From assembly GCA_013822245.1 (NCBI GenBank), contig PNKE01000075.1, positions 1 through 49,462 of the forward strand: 49,462 bases of DNA, written 5' to 3'. This stretch comes from Candidatus Solibacter sp. GTDB lineage: Bacteria; Acidobacteriota; Terriglobia; Bryobacterales; Bryobacteraceae. The notes under the pieces are model-generated. The model made no database searches. It had not been told where the DNA came from and saw only the letters and a program-made list of their open reading frames with translations. A program made the position numbers and the translations under genes. Shown here in pieces: positions 32,612 to 41,691 of the stretch. Each line of letters opens with the position of its first letter. Positions within the stretch are counted from its first letter, which is position 1.

Positions 32612-35329
32612 ATGGTTGAGCCGTCAATCCCAAGACTCGCGCTGCTGGCTCTGTTGCTCGCCGGCGCATCCGGCCAGGAGCGGAAAGCTCAGGTGCTGGA
32701 GTTTCAGTCGCCGGCGGGCGAGCGGCCCGCGGCCCGCCGCGTCGGCGCCGAGAGCATCCTGCCCGGCGGGCGGATGATCGAACCGCTGGGCCGGCAGTAT
32801 GCCACCGGGCCGGGCGCATTCGGATTGGCGATCTCGCCCAGCGGCAAGTATGCCGTCACCGCCGACGGCGGGCCGAACCGCTATTCGCTCACGCTGCTCG
32901 ACATCACCTCCGACCCCTGGCGGCTGTCGCGTCTCGACGCCAAACAGCGGGACGAAAAGCCCACGCCCGGTGACGACGACGACTGGCGCAGCGTCTTTCT
33001 TGGCCTGGCCTGGGAGGATGACTCGCGTCTGTTCGCCTCGGAAGGCAATTCGGGCCGCGTCCGTCATGTCTCGATTCCGTCGGGCCGCATCCTGGGCCAT
33101 TTTCATCTCAACCAGGGCGATTGGAAGGACTCCTACTCGGCCGATATCGCCTACGACGGCGAACGCAGACTGCTGTTTGTCGCCGACCAGGCCAACTTCC
33201 GCGTGGCCGTGTTCAGCACCCGCAACCGCCAGATGCTGGCCAGCGTGAAGGTGGGCCGGCTGCCGTTCAAAATGGCGCTGTCGCCTGACCGTAAGCGCCT
33301 GTATGTGACCAACCTCGGCATGTTCGAATACAAGGCCCTGCCCGGCGTGTCGAAGGACGATCCGGTGGGCACGGGCCTGCCGTTCCCGGCCTTCGGCTTC
33401 CCGTCCGGGGAGGCCGAAAAGGGCGTGCGGCGCGAAACCGCGCGCGGACCCGTCGACGTGCCCGGCCTGGGCGACCCGAACGTGCCAGAGTCGAATTCGC
33501 TGGCCGTTCTGGATGTGTCGGCCGAATCGGCGCCGAAGCTGATCGCGCTGGTCAGGACCGGCGAGCCGTTTGGAGAGAAATCGATCGGCGGGTCGTCGCC
33601 GGCCGGAGTTGTCGCCACTTCAAGCGACATCTACGTGGCCAACGGCAATCAGGATACGATCAGCGTCGTCGACGCGGTGACCCTGCGCATCCGCGCGGCA
33701 ATTCCCATCCGCATCCCGCGCCTGGAACAGTTTCGCGGCATCCTGCCGCTCGGAATGGCCATTGATGCCGACAACGGCCGCCTGCTGGTGGCCGAGGCGG
33801 GCATCAATGCCGTGGGCGTCATCGACATGGCCCAGAACAGAGTGCTTGGCCACCTGCCGGTGGCGTGGTTTCCCACCGCCGTGGCGATCCATAAGGGCCA
33901 GATCTTCGTCGCCAGCGCCAAGGGTCACGGTACGGGTCCGAATGCAACCAGGAGCGGGCGGCTTGAGGAGAGCTTCCAGGGCGTCCTCAGGCGCGGCACC
34001 ATCAGCGTCTTCCCATCGCCAATGCCGCGCGCGCTGCCGATCCACACGGGCCGCGTGATGAGCCTGAACGGATTTGTCCGCAGCCTGGCCCGGCCGGCGC
34101 AGATGCCGATCGATGTCCGCCACGTGGTGCTGATCGTCAAGGAGAACCGGACCTACGACGAGGTGTTCGGCGACAGGCTGGAGGCATCCAACGGGGAGTT
34201 GCGCGGCGCGCCCGAACTGGCCCGGCTCGGCCGCGGCGGCTGGATCACACAGACGCCCGGCGCGTTGAAGGCGCGGGCTTACAAGAGCTATTACAACCTC
34301 ACGCCAAACCATCATGCGCTGGCCGAGCGCTTCTCGTTCAGCGACAACTTCTATGCCGATTCCGAGGTCTCGGTGGACGGCCATCACTGGCTGGTCGGGT
34401 CCTATCCCAACGCCTGGACCGAAAGCTCGCTGATGGCGTCCTACGGGGGGCAGAAGGACTTCCGCCTGCCCACCAACGCGCCCGGACGGCTGTTGTTTGC
34501 CCAATCGAATTCCAGCCTGCATCCCGAAGAGCAATTGGAGGCGGGCGCGCTGTGGCACCATCTCGAACGCCACGGACTCGAATTCCGCAACTTCGGCGAG
34601 GGATTCGAACTGGCGGGCGTGGTCGAGGATCCAGGCCAAAAACCCACCGGGGCGCGGTTTGTCACCAATGTCCCGATGCCCGATCCGCTGTTCCGCAACA
34701 CCTCGCGCAACTACCCCGGCTACAACATGAACATTCCGGACCAGTACCGCGCCGACCAGTTCATCAGGGAGATCGAGGAGCGCTACGTCACGCCCGGCCG
34801 CGATCTGCCGCGGTTCATTTACATTCACCTGCCGAACGATCACATGGCCAAGCCGCGCCCCGCCGACGGCTATCCGTTCGAGGTGTCCTATGTCGCCGAC
34901 AACGATTACGCCCTCGGCCGTATCGTCGAATACCTTTCCCACTCGCCATGGTGGAAACGGATGGCGATTTTCGTCACCGAGGACGACGCCCAGGGCGGCG
35001 TCGATCACGTCGACAGCCACCGGACGGTGATGCTGGCCGTGAGTCCCTGGGTGAAGCGCAACTACGCCTCGCATGTGAACGCCAGCTTCCCGGGGCTGCT
35101 GAAGACCGTCTTCCGGCTGCTTGGCATGCCGCCATTGAATCTCTATGACGCCGCGGCGTCGGATCTTTCCGATGTCTTCACGCCGGCGCCCGATTTCCGG
35201 CCCTTCAAGGCCGTCCGGCCTGACCCGGATATCCTGATTCCGGAGAACGTGAAGGACCCGCTCGACCCGCAGCCGCAGCCGCCCATGGACGCTCCGTCCT
35301 ACTTGCGCGAACAACACCGCCGGCAGTAG
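32612..35329 (+). CDS. YncE-type beta-propeller plus alkaline-phosphatase-like phosphoesterase (second copy)
   Basis: 905 residues with the same architecture as the gene at 10803. A short signal (LALLALLLAGASGQ) leads into propeller repeats (GLAISPSGKYAVTADGG, DIAYDGERRLLFVADQAN, MALSPDRKRLYVTNLG). The phosphoesterase domain has VVLIVKENRTYDEVFGD, LTPNHHALAERFSFSDNFY, SVDGHHW, LPNDHMAK, VADNDYALG and FVTEDDAQGGVDHVDSHR. It contains an additional segment of about 100 residues after GHHW compared with the first copy. The ATG at 32612 lacks a good ribosome site. It is 38 nt after purN but functionally unrelated. It is exported, with unknown substrate. Confidence 0.88.
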   Translation: MVEPSIPRLALLALLLAGASGQERKAQVLEFQSPAGERPAARRVGAESILPGGRMIEPLGRQYATGPGAFGLAISPSGKYAVTADGGPNRYSLTLLDITSDPWRLSRLDAKQRDEKPTPGDDDDWRSVFLGLAWEDDSRLFASEGNSGRVRHVSIPSGRILGHFHLNQGDWKDSYSADIAYDGERRLLFVADQANFRVAVFSTRNRQMLASVKVGRLPFKMALSPDRKRLYVTNLGMFEYKALPGVSKDDPVGTGLPFPAFGFPSGEAEKGVRRETARGPVDVPGLGDPNVPESNSLAVLDVSAESAPKLIALVRTGEPFGEKSIGGSSPAGVVATSSDIYVANGNQDTISVVDAVTLRIRAAIPIRIPRLEQFRGILPLGMAIDADNGRLLVAEAGINAVGVIDMAQNRVLGHLPVAWFPTAVAIHKGQIFVASAKGHGTGPNATRSGRLEESFQGVLRRGTISVFPSPMPRALPIHTGRVMSLNGFVRSLARPAQMPIDVRHVVLIVKENRTYDEVFGDRLEASNGELRGAPELARLGRGGWITQTPGALKARAYKSYYNLTPNHHALAERFSFSDNFYADSEVSVDGHHWLVGSYPNAWTESSLMASYGGQKDFRLPTNAPGRLLFAQSNSSLHPEEQLEAGALWHHLERHGLEFRNFGEGFELAGVVEDPGQKPTGARFVTNVPMPDPLFRNTSRNYPGYNMNIPDQYRADQFIREIEERYVTPGRDLPRFIYIHLPNDHMAKPRPADGYPFEVSYVADNDYALGRIVEYLSHSPWWKRMAIFVTEDDAQGGVDHVDSHRTVMLAVSPWVKRNYASHVNASFPGLLKTVFRLLGMPPLNLYDAAASDLSDVFTPAPDFRPFKAVRPDPDILIPENVKDPLDPQPQPPMDAPSYLREQHRRQ

Positions 35330-35368
35330 GCCCATGTAGTACACTTATGGGTAGGCGAGTCACACCCG

Positions 35369-35390
35369 GTGGGCGCAAGCCCACTTTTTT
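35369..35390 (+). terminator. GCAA-loop hairpin and T-run ahead of rimP
   Basis: A perfect 6-bp stem (GTGGGC/GCCCAC) with a GCAA tetraloop is followed by six T. It sits 39 nt after the phosphoesterase stop and 29 nt before rimP. It either ends the upstream transcript or acts as an attenuator in a rimP leader; similar hairpins before rimP are described in alphaproteobacteria (rimP leader). Confidence 0.8.
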
Positions 35391-35419
35391 ATTGAGACCC
35401 GCTTTTGGTAACGAGGAAG

Positions 35420-35899
35420 ATGGCCGAAACGCCCGCCCAGGACTGGACCGCGAAGGTGACTGAGATCGCCGAACGGGCCGTTGTGCGCGAAGGCATGGAA
35501 CTGTGGTCGGTGGAATGTCTCGGAGCCGGCAAGTCCCGTATCGTGAGGATCTTCATCGACAAGCCTGGCGGCGTGACCCACGGCGACTGCGAACTGATCT
35601 CCGAGCAGGTGGGCGCGATGCTCGACGTCGAGGACGCCGTCCCGGGCAGGTCCTACCACCTCGAGGTTTCCAGCCCCGGCGTTGAGCGCAAACTCCGCCA
35701 TGAGGGCGACTTCAGACGTTTCGCCGGAGAAAGGGCGCGAGTCTCGCTCCGCGAGGCCGTCAACGGCCAGCGGCGGTTCGAGGGACGAATCGCAGGCCTG
35801 GACGAGGACGGCTCAATCGTCCTCGAAACCGGGGCGTCGGCATCCATCCGCTTCAGGATGGAAGATTTAGAGAAAGCAAATCTGAAATTCGATTGGTAA
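35420..35899 (+). CDS. rimP: Ribosome maturation factor RimP
   Basis: A 159-residue factor for 30S subunit assembly. The N-terminal domain has GMELWSVECLGAGKSRIVRIFIDKPGG in pieces, then GDCELISEQVGAMLDVED and the signature YHLEVSSPGVERKL. The C-terminal SH3-like domain ends ENLEKANLKF-like (MEDLEKANLKFDW). I chose ATG 35420, with GAGGA close upstream, over TTG 35405. First gene of rimP-nusA-infB-ylxP-rbfA. Confidence 0.95.
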   Translation: MAETPAQDWTAKVTEIAERAVVREGMELWSVECLGAGKSRIVRIFIDKPGGVTHGDCELISEQVGAMLDVEDAVPGRSYHLEVSSPGVERKLRHEGDFRRFAGERARVSLREAVNGQRRFEGRIAGLDEDGSIVLETGASASIRFRMEDLEKANLKFDW

Positions 35900-35947
35900 G
35901 GCCCCGAAACAGGGGCTTCAAACCAACGGCAAAGGAGAGCGACGAGC

Positions 35948-37459
35948 TTGGCTTCCATTCAGCAGTCTATCGAAATCCTGAGCAAGGAGAAGGGCATCGA
36001 CCCGCAGATCGTCCTCGACGCCGTCAAGGACGCCATGCTGGTCGCGGCGCGCAAGCAGTTCCGCACCGAGGAGGATCTTGCCGCCGACTTCGACCCCAAG
36101 ACAGGCGCAATCACGATTTTCGTCGTCAAAACCGTGGTCGAGCACGCCGAGCAGCCGCTGAACCAGATCACGCTTGACGATGCCCGGGCCATCGACCCCG
36201 AGGTCCAGTTGGGCGGCCAGGTGCGAATCGCCCGGCCCACCGAGGCGCTGGGCCGCATCTCGGCGCAGACGGCCAAGCAGGTGATCCTGCAGAAGGTGCG
36301 CGAGGCCGAGCGCGAGAATGTCTTTACCGAGTTTTCGTCGCGCGTGGGCGACCTGGTGAACTGCGTGGTGAAACGCATCGAGGGCCAGGACCTGGTGGTG
36401 GATCTTGGCAAGACCGAGGCCAGGCTGCCGAAGAAGGAGCAGTCGCGGCTGGAGTCGTTCAGCATCGGCGAACGCGTGCGCTGCGTCATCAAGTCGGTGG
36501 AAAAGACCGGCAAGAATGCCGGCGTGATGGTGTCGCGCGCCGCGGCCGAATTCGTCATGCGGCTGTTCGAACAGGAAGTGCCCGAGATCTACGACGGCAC
36601 GGTGATCATCCGCGGCTGCGCGCGCGAGGCCGGCGAGCGGACCAAGATCGCCGTCCTGAGCCGCGACCGTGACGTGGATTGCGTCGGCGCCTGCGTCGGC
36701 ATGAAGGGCATGAGGGTGCAGTCGATCATCCGCGAACTGCGCGGAGAGAAGATCGACATCATCGAGTTTTCCGAAGACCCGGCCGTCTTTGCAACTCATG
36801 CGCTGAGTCCCGCCCGCATCTCACGCGTTGCCATCATCGACAGCATGGAACGGCACATGGAAGTGATCGTCGAGGACGCGCAACTGTCGCTGGCCATCGG
36901 CAAGAAGGGGCAGAATGTCCGCCTGGCGGCGAAGCTGATGGGCTGGAAGATCGACATCAAGACCGAGGAAGAGAAGCGCCAGGAAGTCGAGGCGACCATG
37001 AACTCCATGGCGGCCACGCCGCTGTCGCAGTTGACCGCCTACGGCCTGCATGACAGCATCGTCGGAGCGCTGTTCGCCGGCGGCGTGGCGACGGTGGAGA
37101 AGGTGGGGGCAATGACGCCCGAGGAACTGGAGAGCATCGAAGGCGTGACGCCGGAGATGATTCACGAGGTGGTTCTGGCCGTGAACGCCTACTACAGCCA
37201 GCCCTACGCAGGGCAGGCCGAGGCGGTTGCGGAGGCTGTCGTGGCGGAGTCCGTGGCGGCGCCGGCGGCCAGCGATGAAGCGGTCGAGACCGCCGCCGAA
37301 GCCGTTGAGAACGCCGCCGAAGCCGTTGAGACCGCCGCCGAAGCCGTTGAGAACGCCGCCGAAGCAGGGAAAGATCCGGAAGAGAAAGACGGCGAGGGGT
37401 CCGGCGCCGGGGAATCTGATACCATGGGAGCCTCGGGTCTTGCTGTCGAACAATCCTGA
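35948..37459 (+). CDS. nusA: Transcription termination/antitermination protein NusA
   Basis: 503 residues. The N-terminal polymerase-binding domain (1-130) is followed by S1 (GDLVNCVVKRIEGQDLVVDLG) and two KH domains (KIAVLSRDRDVDCVGACVG and LSLAIGKKGQNVRLAAKLMG). A helix-hairpin-helix region then lies at 370-415 (MTPEELESIEGVTPEMI). The C-terminal 85 residues are unusual: an Ala/Glu-rich tail with four heptads. The TTG start has AAGGAGAG about 9 nt upstream. It lies 48 nt after rimP. It controls pausing, termination and antitermination. Confidence 0.96.
   Translation: MASIQQSIEILSKEKGIDPQIVLDAVKDAMLVAARKQFRTEEDLAADFDPKTGAITIFVVKTVVEHAEQPLNQITLDDARAIDPEVQLGGQVRIARPTEALGRISAQTAKQVILQKVREAERENVFTEFSSRVGDLVNCVVKRIEGQDLVVDLGKTEARLPKKEQSRLESFSIGERVRCVIKSVEKTGKNAGVMVSRAAAEFVMRLFEQEVPEIYDGTVIIRGCAREAGERTKIAVLSRDRDVDCVGACVGMKGMRVQSIIRELRGEKIDIIEFSEDPAVFATHALSPARISRVAIIDSMERHMEVIVEDAQLSLAIGKKGQNVRLAAKLMGWKIDIKTEEEKRQEVEATMNSMAATPLSQLTAYGLHDSIVGALFAGGVATVEKVGAMTPEELESIEGVTPEMIHEVVLAVNAYYSQPYAGQAEAVAEAVVAESVAAPAASDEAVETAAEAVENAAEAVETAAEAVENAAEAGKDPEEKDGEGSGAGESDTMGASGLAVEQS
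37277..37360 (+). repeat. Four 21-bp repeats in nusA tail
   Basis: Four exact-length units code for the heptads EAVETAA and EAVENAA in alternation. Units 2 and 4 match, and units 1 and 3 differ by two silent bases. The pattern predicts an acidic amphipathic helix and looks like recent duplication. Confidence 0.9.
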
Positions 37460-37555
37460 CGGGTTTACAATCGCTTCGGAGAGTGTGCCGTACGGGGTAG
37501 GCAGGGAAAGCTCGTGGTCCGCCGCCTCGCGGCGAGGCTGTAGACGTCCGTAATT

Positions 37556-40500
37556 ATGAAGAAACGTATCAACGAACTGGCAAGAGATCTCGAGGTAAAA
37601 CCCGGAGTCCTGCTCGATCTTCTCCACGAGATGGGCCACGCCGACAAAAAGACCCACTCCAGTTCGATTGACGAGGACGTCGCCGAGGAGTTGCGAATCC
37701 GCGTGCTATCGATGAGTGTGCGCCCCGCGAGGGCAACTGAAGCGGAGGGGCCAGGCTCCGAAGCCGCCGAGTCCGCTATGGCGAGCCATGCGGCGCCCAT
37801 TTGGCGGCCCGCGGCTGAAGAAGCCCAAGCCGCGCCCGCGGACAAGCCCGGGCACGAGCCGCCGGCCCATCACGAGCAGCCGGCCCATAAGGAAGAGCAT
37901 CGGGAAGTGAGGGAGGAGAAGGCTCCGGCCGCGGAGGCGCCCGCGGCCCATGCCCGCGCCGTTCCGATCCGCCCGCCTCTGGCGGGTCTGGGCGGAACGC
38001 GCCCGATCGCTCCGCCGCTGGCCCATCACGCACCCTCGATTCCGATTCCGGCAAGGACGGTGGTGCACCATACGCCCACGCCCGTCCCGGCTCCAGCGCA
38101 GCCGCGCCCGGCAGTGCAGCCTGCGGCCACGCGTCCCGCTCCGGCCGCTCCGGCGCGCAGTGAGGCGCCCGCCGCCGCCGCGTTATCGACGCCTGGAAGG
38201 CCATCTCCCGCGCCCGCGCCCGCGCCTCCAGCCAGGCCGATCCTCAGAACCACACCCATCGCCCAGCAGCCGGTCGCGCCCGCGGCGCCCGCGCCTCCGC
38301 CCGCGGCTTCGGCGGTCCCGGGTTCGCCGGCGCCCGCGGAGCCTGCAACTGCCGCCACCAGAATCCCGCCGCCCCGGCCGCCCAAGCCCGGCCAGATCAT
38401 TTCAGGCCCGCGACAGCCCATGCCCGGGGGAGCGCTCCCCAGGCCGGCCGTGGTGAGTCCCGGACGTCCCAGGCCCGAAGCTCCCCGCCAGGCCGCTCCC
38501 GGCGCGCCGAGAATTCCTCAGCCGCCCTCGCATCCTCATCAGCCTCAGGCGCCCAGGCCGCCGCTCGCCGGACAGCCCGCGAGCCGGCCTGTCGTGCCCC
38601 CGCGGCCCGATCTGGTCGCACGCTTGCAGGCGCAAAGCCAGCCCAAGGCGACTCCAGGCCAGCCTCCGGCCTCCAGGCCAGGCGTCCCCATGCCCGGCCA
38701 GCCGATCTATCAGGGTCCGCCTCGCCGCGGCCCCGGCCAGCCCCCCATCGGCGGGCCCCGCCCGATGCGCGGACGCGGCCCCCATCCGACATCGCCGGCT
38801 CTGGTTCCGCCGCCGCCTACCGAGGTCGCGCGCCGCGACACCGGCCGCAAGCGCTCCACGCAGCGCCGCCGCGAGGAGATCGAAGGCAACCTGAGGATGG
38901 GTCCATCGCGCAGGGAAATCGAGATCCCGAGGGCCGCCAACATCGAGATCACCATCTCGGAAGGCATCACAGTCAAGGAGTTCTCCGAAAAGCTCGGCAT
39001 CCGGGCGGCTCTGGTTATCAAGCAACTGGTCGACCGCAAGATATTCGCCACCATCAACCAGACCCTCGATGTGAAACTTGCCCAGGACCTCGCCCGGATC
39101 TTCGGCGCGCAGGCTACCCAGATGAGCTACGAAGAGGAGTCGATCCAGGAAATCCAGCAGACCGAAGCCGCCGGCGACCGCTATCCGCGCCCGCCCGTGG
39201 TTACCGTCATGGGCCATGTCGACCACGGCAAAACCAGCCTGCTCGACGCCATTCGCAAGACCAATGTCGCCGCCCGTGAAGCCGGCGGCATCACCCAGCA
39301 CATCGGCGCCTACCACGTCGATATCGGCGGCCGCAAGATCGTTTTCATCGACACCCCCGGCCACGAGGCCTTTACCCGCATGCGCGCCCGCGGCGCCAAG
39401 GTCACCGACATCGTCATCCTCGTGGTGGCCGCCGACGACGGCGTCATGCCCCAGACGCGCGAAGCCATCGACCACGCCAAGGCCGCCAAAGTGCCGATCA
39501 TCGTCGCGGTGAATAAGATCGACAAGCTCGAGGCGCAGCTCGACCGCGTCAAACAGCAACTCACCGAACTCGGCCTGATGCCCGAGGACTGGGGTGGCGA
39601 CACGCCCTTCGTGCCCGTCTCGGCCAAACAACTCCTGAACATCGACCTGCTGCTCGAAATGATCCTCCTGGTCGCCGATATGCAGGATCTCAAGGGCAAC
39701 CCGGTCCGCCCCGCCGTTGCCAGCGTTCTCGAAGCGAAACTGGACCGCGGACGCGGCCCCGTGGCCACCGTCCTGGTCCGCGACGGCACACTGCGCACTG
39801 GCGACTATGTCCTGTGCGGATCGGTCTTCAGCCGCATCCGCGCTTTGATGAACGACCGCGGCGAACGCGTCGATGAAGTCGGGCCATCGATGCCCGTCGA
39901 AATCCTCGGCCTCGACAGCCTGCCCGATGTCGGCGACGATCTCAACGCCGTCACCGACCTCGCCAAGGCGCGCCAGATCGCCGAATTCCGCGAAACCAAG
40001 ACCCGCGAGATCGCCATGGCCAAGACCCGCGTCTCGCTCGAACAGTTCCACGCCCAACTGCGCGAGGGCGAATCCAAGGAACTCAACCTCATCCTCAAGG
40101 CCGACGTCGGCGGCACCGCCGAGGTGCTCTCCGATACGTTGCAGAAACTGTCCACCGAGAAGGTGTCGATCCGCGTCATCTCCACCGGCGTCGGCGCCAT
40201 CAGCGAAAGCGACGTCAACCTGGCCTCGGCATCCGACGCCATCATCGTCGGCTTCAATGTCCGCCCCGAGCGCAAAGCCGCCGAACTGGCCGAAACCGAG
40301 AAGGTCGACCTGCGTCTCCACACGGTCATCTATGAATTGACCGACGAAGTGAAGAAGGCCATGGTCGGCATGCTCGAACCGGTCTTCAAGGAAGTCTTCA
40401 AGGGCCGCGCCGACGTGCGCGATACCTTCCGCATCACGAAGGTGGGCACCGTGGCCGGCTGCTACGTCACCGACGGCACGATCACCCGCGACTGCGAGGT

Positions 40501-40693
40501 GCGGCTGTTGCGGGACAACGTGGTCATCCATACCGGCCGCATCGATGCGCTGAAGCGCTTCAAGAACGACGCGTCGGAAGTGAAACAGGGCTTTGAATGC
40601 GGCATCAGCCTGGTGAGCTATCACGACATCAAGCCGGGCGATATCTTTGAATGCTTCGTCAAGGAACGGGTCGCCCAGCTATCGCTGACCTGA
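37556..40693 (+). CDS. infB: Translation initiation factor IF-2
   Basis: 1045 residues. A short IF2-N domain ([22 protein letters not shown]) is followed by a very long Pro/Ala-rich linker (about residues 60-415). A second IF2-N-like segment ([23 protein letters not shown]) comes next, then the GTPase domain with G1 GHVDHGKT (553-560), G3 DTPGH (599-603) and G4 NKID (653-656), and domains II-IV. It recruits initiator tRNA to the 30S subunit. No ribosome site is obvious; a GCCTCG/CGAGGC hairpin (37524-37538) lies 18 nt before the ATG. The linker contributes most of the extra length over typical IF-2. Confidence 0.98.
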   Translation: MKKRINELARDLEVKPGVLLDLLHEMGHADKKTHSSSIDEDVAEELRIRVLSMSVRPARATEAEGPGSEAAESAMASHAAPIWRPAAEEAQAAPADKPGHEPPAHHEQPAHKEEHREVREEKAPAAEAPAAHARAVPIRPPLAGLGGTRPIAPPLAHHAPSIPIPARTVVHHTPTPVPAPAQPRPAVQPAATRPAPAAPARSEAPAAAALSTPGRPSPAPAPAPPARPILRTTPIAQQPVAPAAPAPPPAASAVPGSPAPAEPATAATRIPPPRPPKPGQIISGPRQPMPGGALPRPAVVSPGRPRPEAPRQAAPGAPRIPQPPSHPHQPQAPRPPLAGQPASRPVVPPRPDLVARLQAQSQPKATPGQPPASRPGVPMPGQPIYQGPPRRGPGQPPIGGPRPMRGRGPHPTSPALVPPPPTEVARRDTGRKRSTQRRREEIEGNLRMGPSRREIEIPRAANIEITISEGITVKEFSEKLGIRAALVIKQLVDRKIFATINQTLDVKLAQDLARIFGAQATQMSYEEESIQEIQQTEAAGDRYPRPPVVTVMGHVDHGKTSLLDAIRKTNVAAREAGGITQHIGAYHVDIGGRKIVFIDTPGHEAFTRMRARGAKVTDIVILVVAADDGVMPQTREAIDHAKAAKVPIIVAVNKIDKLEAQLDRVKQQLTELGLMPEDWGGDTPFVPVSAKQLLNIDLLLEMILLVADMQDLKGNPVRPAVASVLEAKLDRGRGPVATVLVRDGTLRTGDYVLCGSVFSRIRALMNDRGERVDEVGPSMPVEILGLDSLPDVGDDLNAVTDLAKARQIAEFRETKTREIAMAKTRVSLEQFHAQLREGESKELNLILKADVGGTAEVLSDTLQKLSTEKVSIRVISTGVGAISESDVNLASASDAIIVGFNVRPERKAAELAETEKVDLRLHTVIYELTDEVKKAMVGMLEPVFKEVFKGRADVRDTFRITKVGTVAGCYVTDGTITRDCEVRLLRDNVVIHTGRIDALKRFKNDASEVKQGFECGISLVSYHDIKPGDIFECFVKERVAQLSLT

Positions 40694-40724
40694 GGCCCCG
40701 GCCAGCCGCCTGGAGCGCAACGTT

Positions 40725-41012
40725 ATGCCGGCCATCGGCGTGCTCACGCTTGAGATCCACATGAACGAATCTCGCTCGCTCAAGGACAAGCGCCATTGGG
40801 TGCGCGGGCTGAAGGACCGTCTGAGGGCGTCTCATAACGTGGCCGTCGCCGAGATCGAGGATCAGGATATGCTGAATCACGCCGTGGTTTCGGCGGTCAC
40901 CGTTTCGCCGTCGCGCGAATCGGCGGCGAAGACGCTTGAATCGGCCGAACGGCTGGCGGCTTCGTTCCTCGGACCCAACCTGGTGGCGGCGGAAATCGAT
41001 TGGCTAGAGTAA
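40725..41012 (+). CDS. ylxP: DUF503/YlxP-family protein
   Basis: 95 residues, ferredoxin-like small protein found between infB and rbfA in many bacteria. It has IGVLTLEIHMNESRSLKDKRHWVRGLKDRL and VAEIEDQDMLNHAVVSAVTV in pieces. Its function is not settled; the location suggests ribosome biogenesis. GGAG lies 9 nt before ATG. It starts 31 nt after infB and ends 15 nt before rbfA. Confidence 0.9.
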   Translation: MPAIGVLTLEIHMNESRSLKDKRHWVRGLKDRLRASHNVAVAEIEDQDMLNHAVVSAVTVSPSRESAAKTLESAERLAASFLGPNLVAAEIDWLE

Positions 41013-41027
41013 GGAGAGGATCGGATC

Positions 41028-41384
41028 ATGGATGAACTGCGCACGCGCCGGGTGTCGGAAACCATGCGCGAGGAACTCAGCGAACTCATCCGCTTCGAGT
41101 CTTCCGATCCCCGCCTGACCGACGTCGAGGTCACCGACGTCGTGCTTTCCACCGATGCCCGCCGGGCCGATGTCCTGGTCCGGCTTCCCCAGGACGCCGC
41201 CCTGCGCACCAAGGCCCTGGAGGGTCTGGAACACGCACGCGCCTACTTGCGCCACCAACTCGCCCAGCGCATCGAACTGTTCCGCGCACCCGACCTCCGC
41301 TTCGTCCCCGACTCGCAGATCACCGGCGGCGACAACCTCGCCCGGCTCCGGCGACGGCTCCGGAGAGGGCGGCCCAAGGACTAG
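41028..41384 (+). CDS. rbfA: Ribosome-binding factor A
   Basis: 118 residues, KH-like factor for late 30S maturation and cold adaptation. It has RTRRVSETMREELSELI, DVEVTDVVLSTDARRADVLV and the C-terminal LRHQLAQRIELFRAPDLRFVPD in pieces. The preceding AAGGAGAGGA is a strong ribosome site. It is the last gene of the rimP operon; truB, which often follows, is not here. The tail is Arg-rich (RLRRRLRRGRPKD). Confidence 0.95.
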   Translation: MDELRTRRVSETMREELSELIRFESSDPRLTDVEVTDVVLSTDARRADVLVRLPQDAALRTKALEGLEHARAYLRHQLAQRIELFRAPDLRFVPDSQITGGDNLARLRRRLRRGRPKD

Positions 41385-41691
41385 CTCGTCAGCTCATTGG
41401 CAGTTCCGCCGGCGTCTCGACCGGACGCCACTGCCGCCACCCGCCAGGATCTTCGAGGCAGATCAATTCAGGGTCCTCCAATCGAGATGCCGGATGCGCG
41501 GCCACCCGAGGCGTCCACCAAATCACGGAGCTTCGAGGGCGCCATGGACGCTCCGGGATCGCGCAGAGCGCGGCACTTTATATACACCAGGCTCATAAGA
41601 TTAAGAAAACAATAGCCTTGGTTGTCAGGATCGTGGCGAGGTAGTAACCTGTAAGTTAGACCCTCACAACGGAAACGGCGCCACGCAAGAA
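41385..41691. other. 300-base gap before apbE
   Basis: The right half is AT-richer and carries a promoter-like pair. On the minus strand a short protein-like frame (DPELICLEDPGGWRQWRPVE) ends at 41389, too short to call a gene. Confidence 0.35.
41622..41650 (+). promoter_or_regulatory. Possible promoter for apbE-hemE-hemG
   Basis: TTGTCA (41622-41627) and TAACCT (41645-41650) are separated by 17 bp, about 40 nt before apbE, in an AT-rich patch. Confidence 0.45.
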
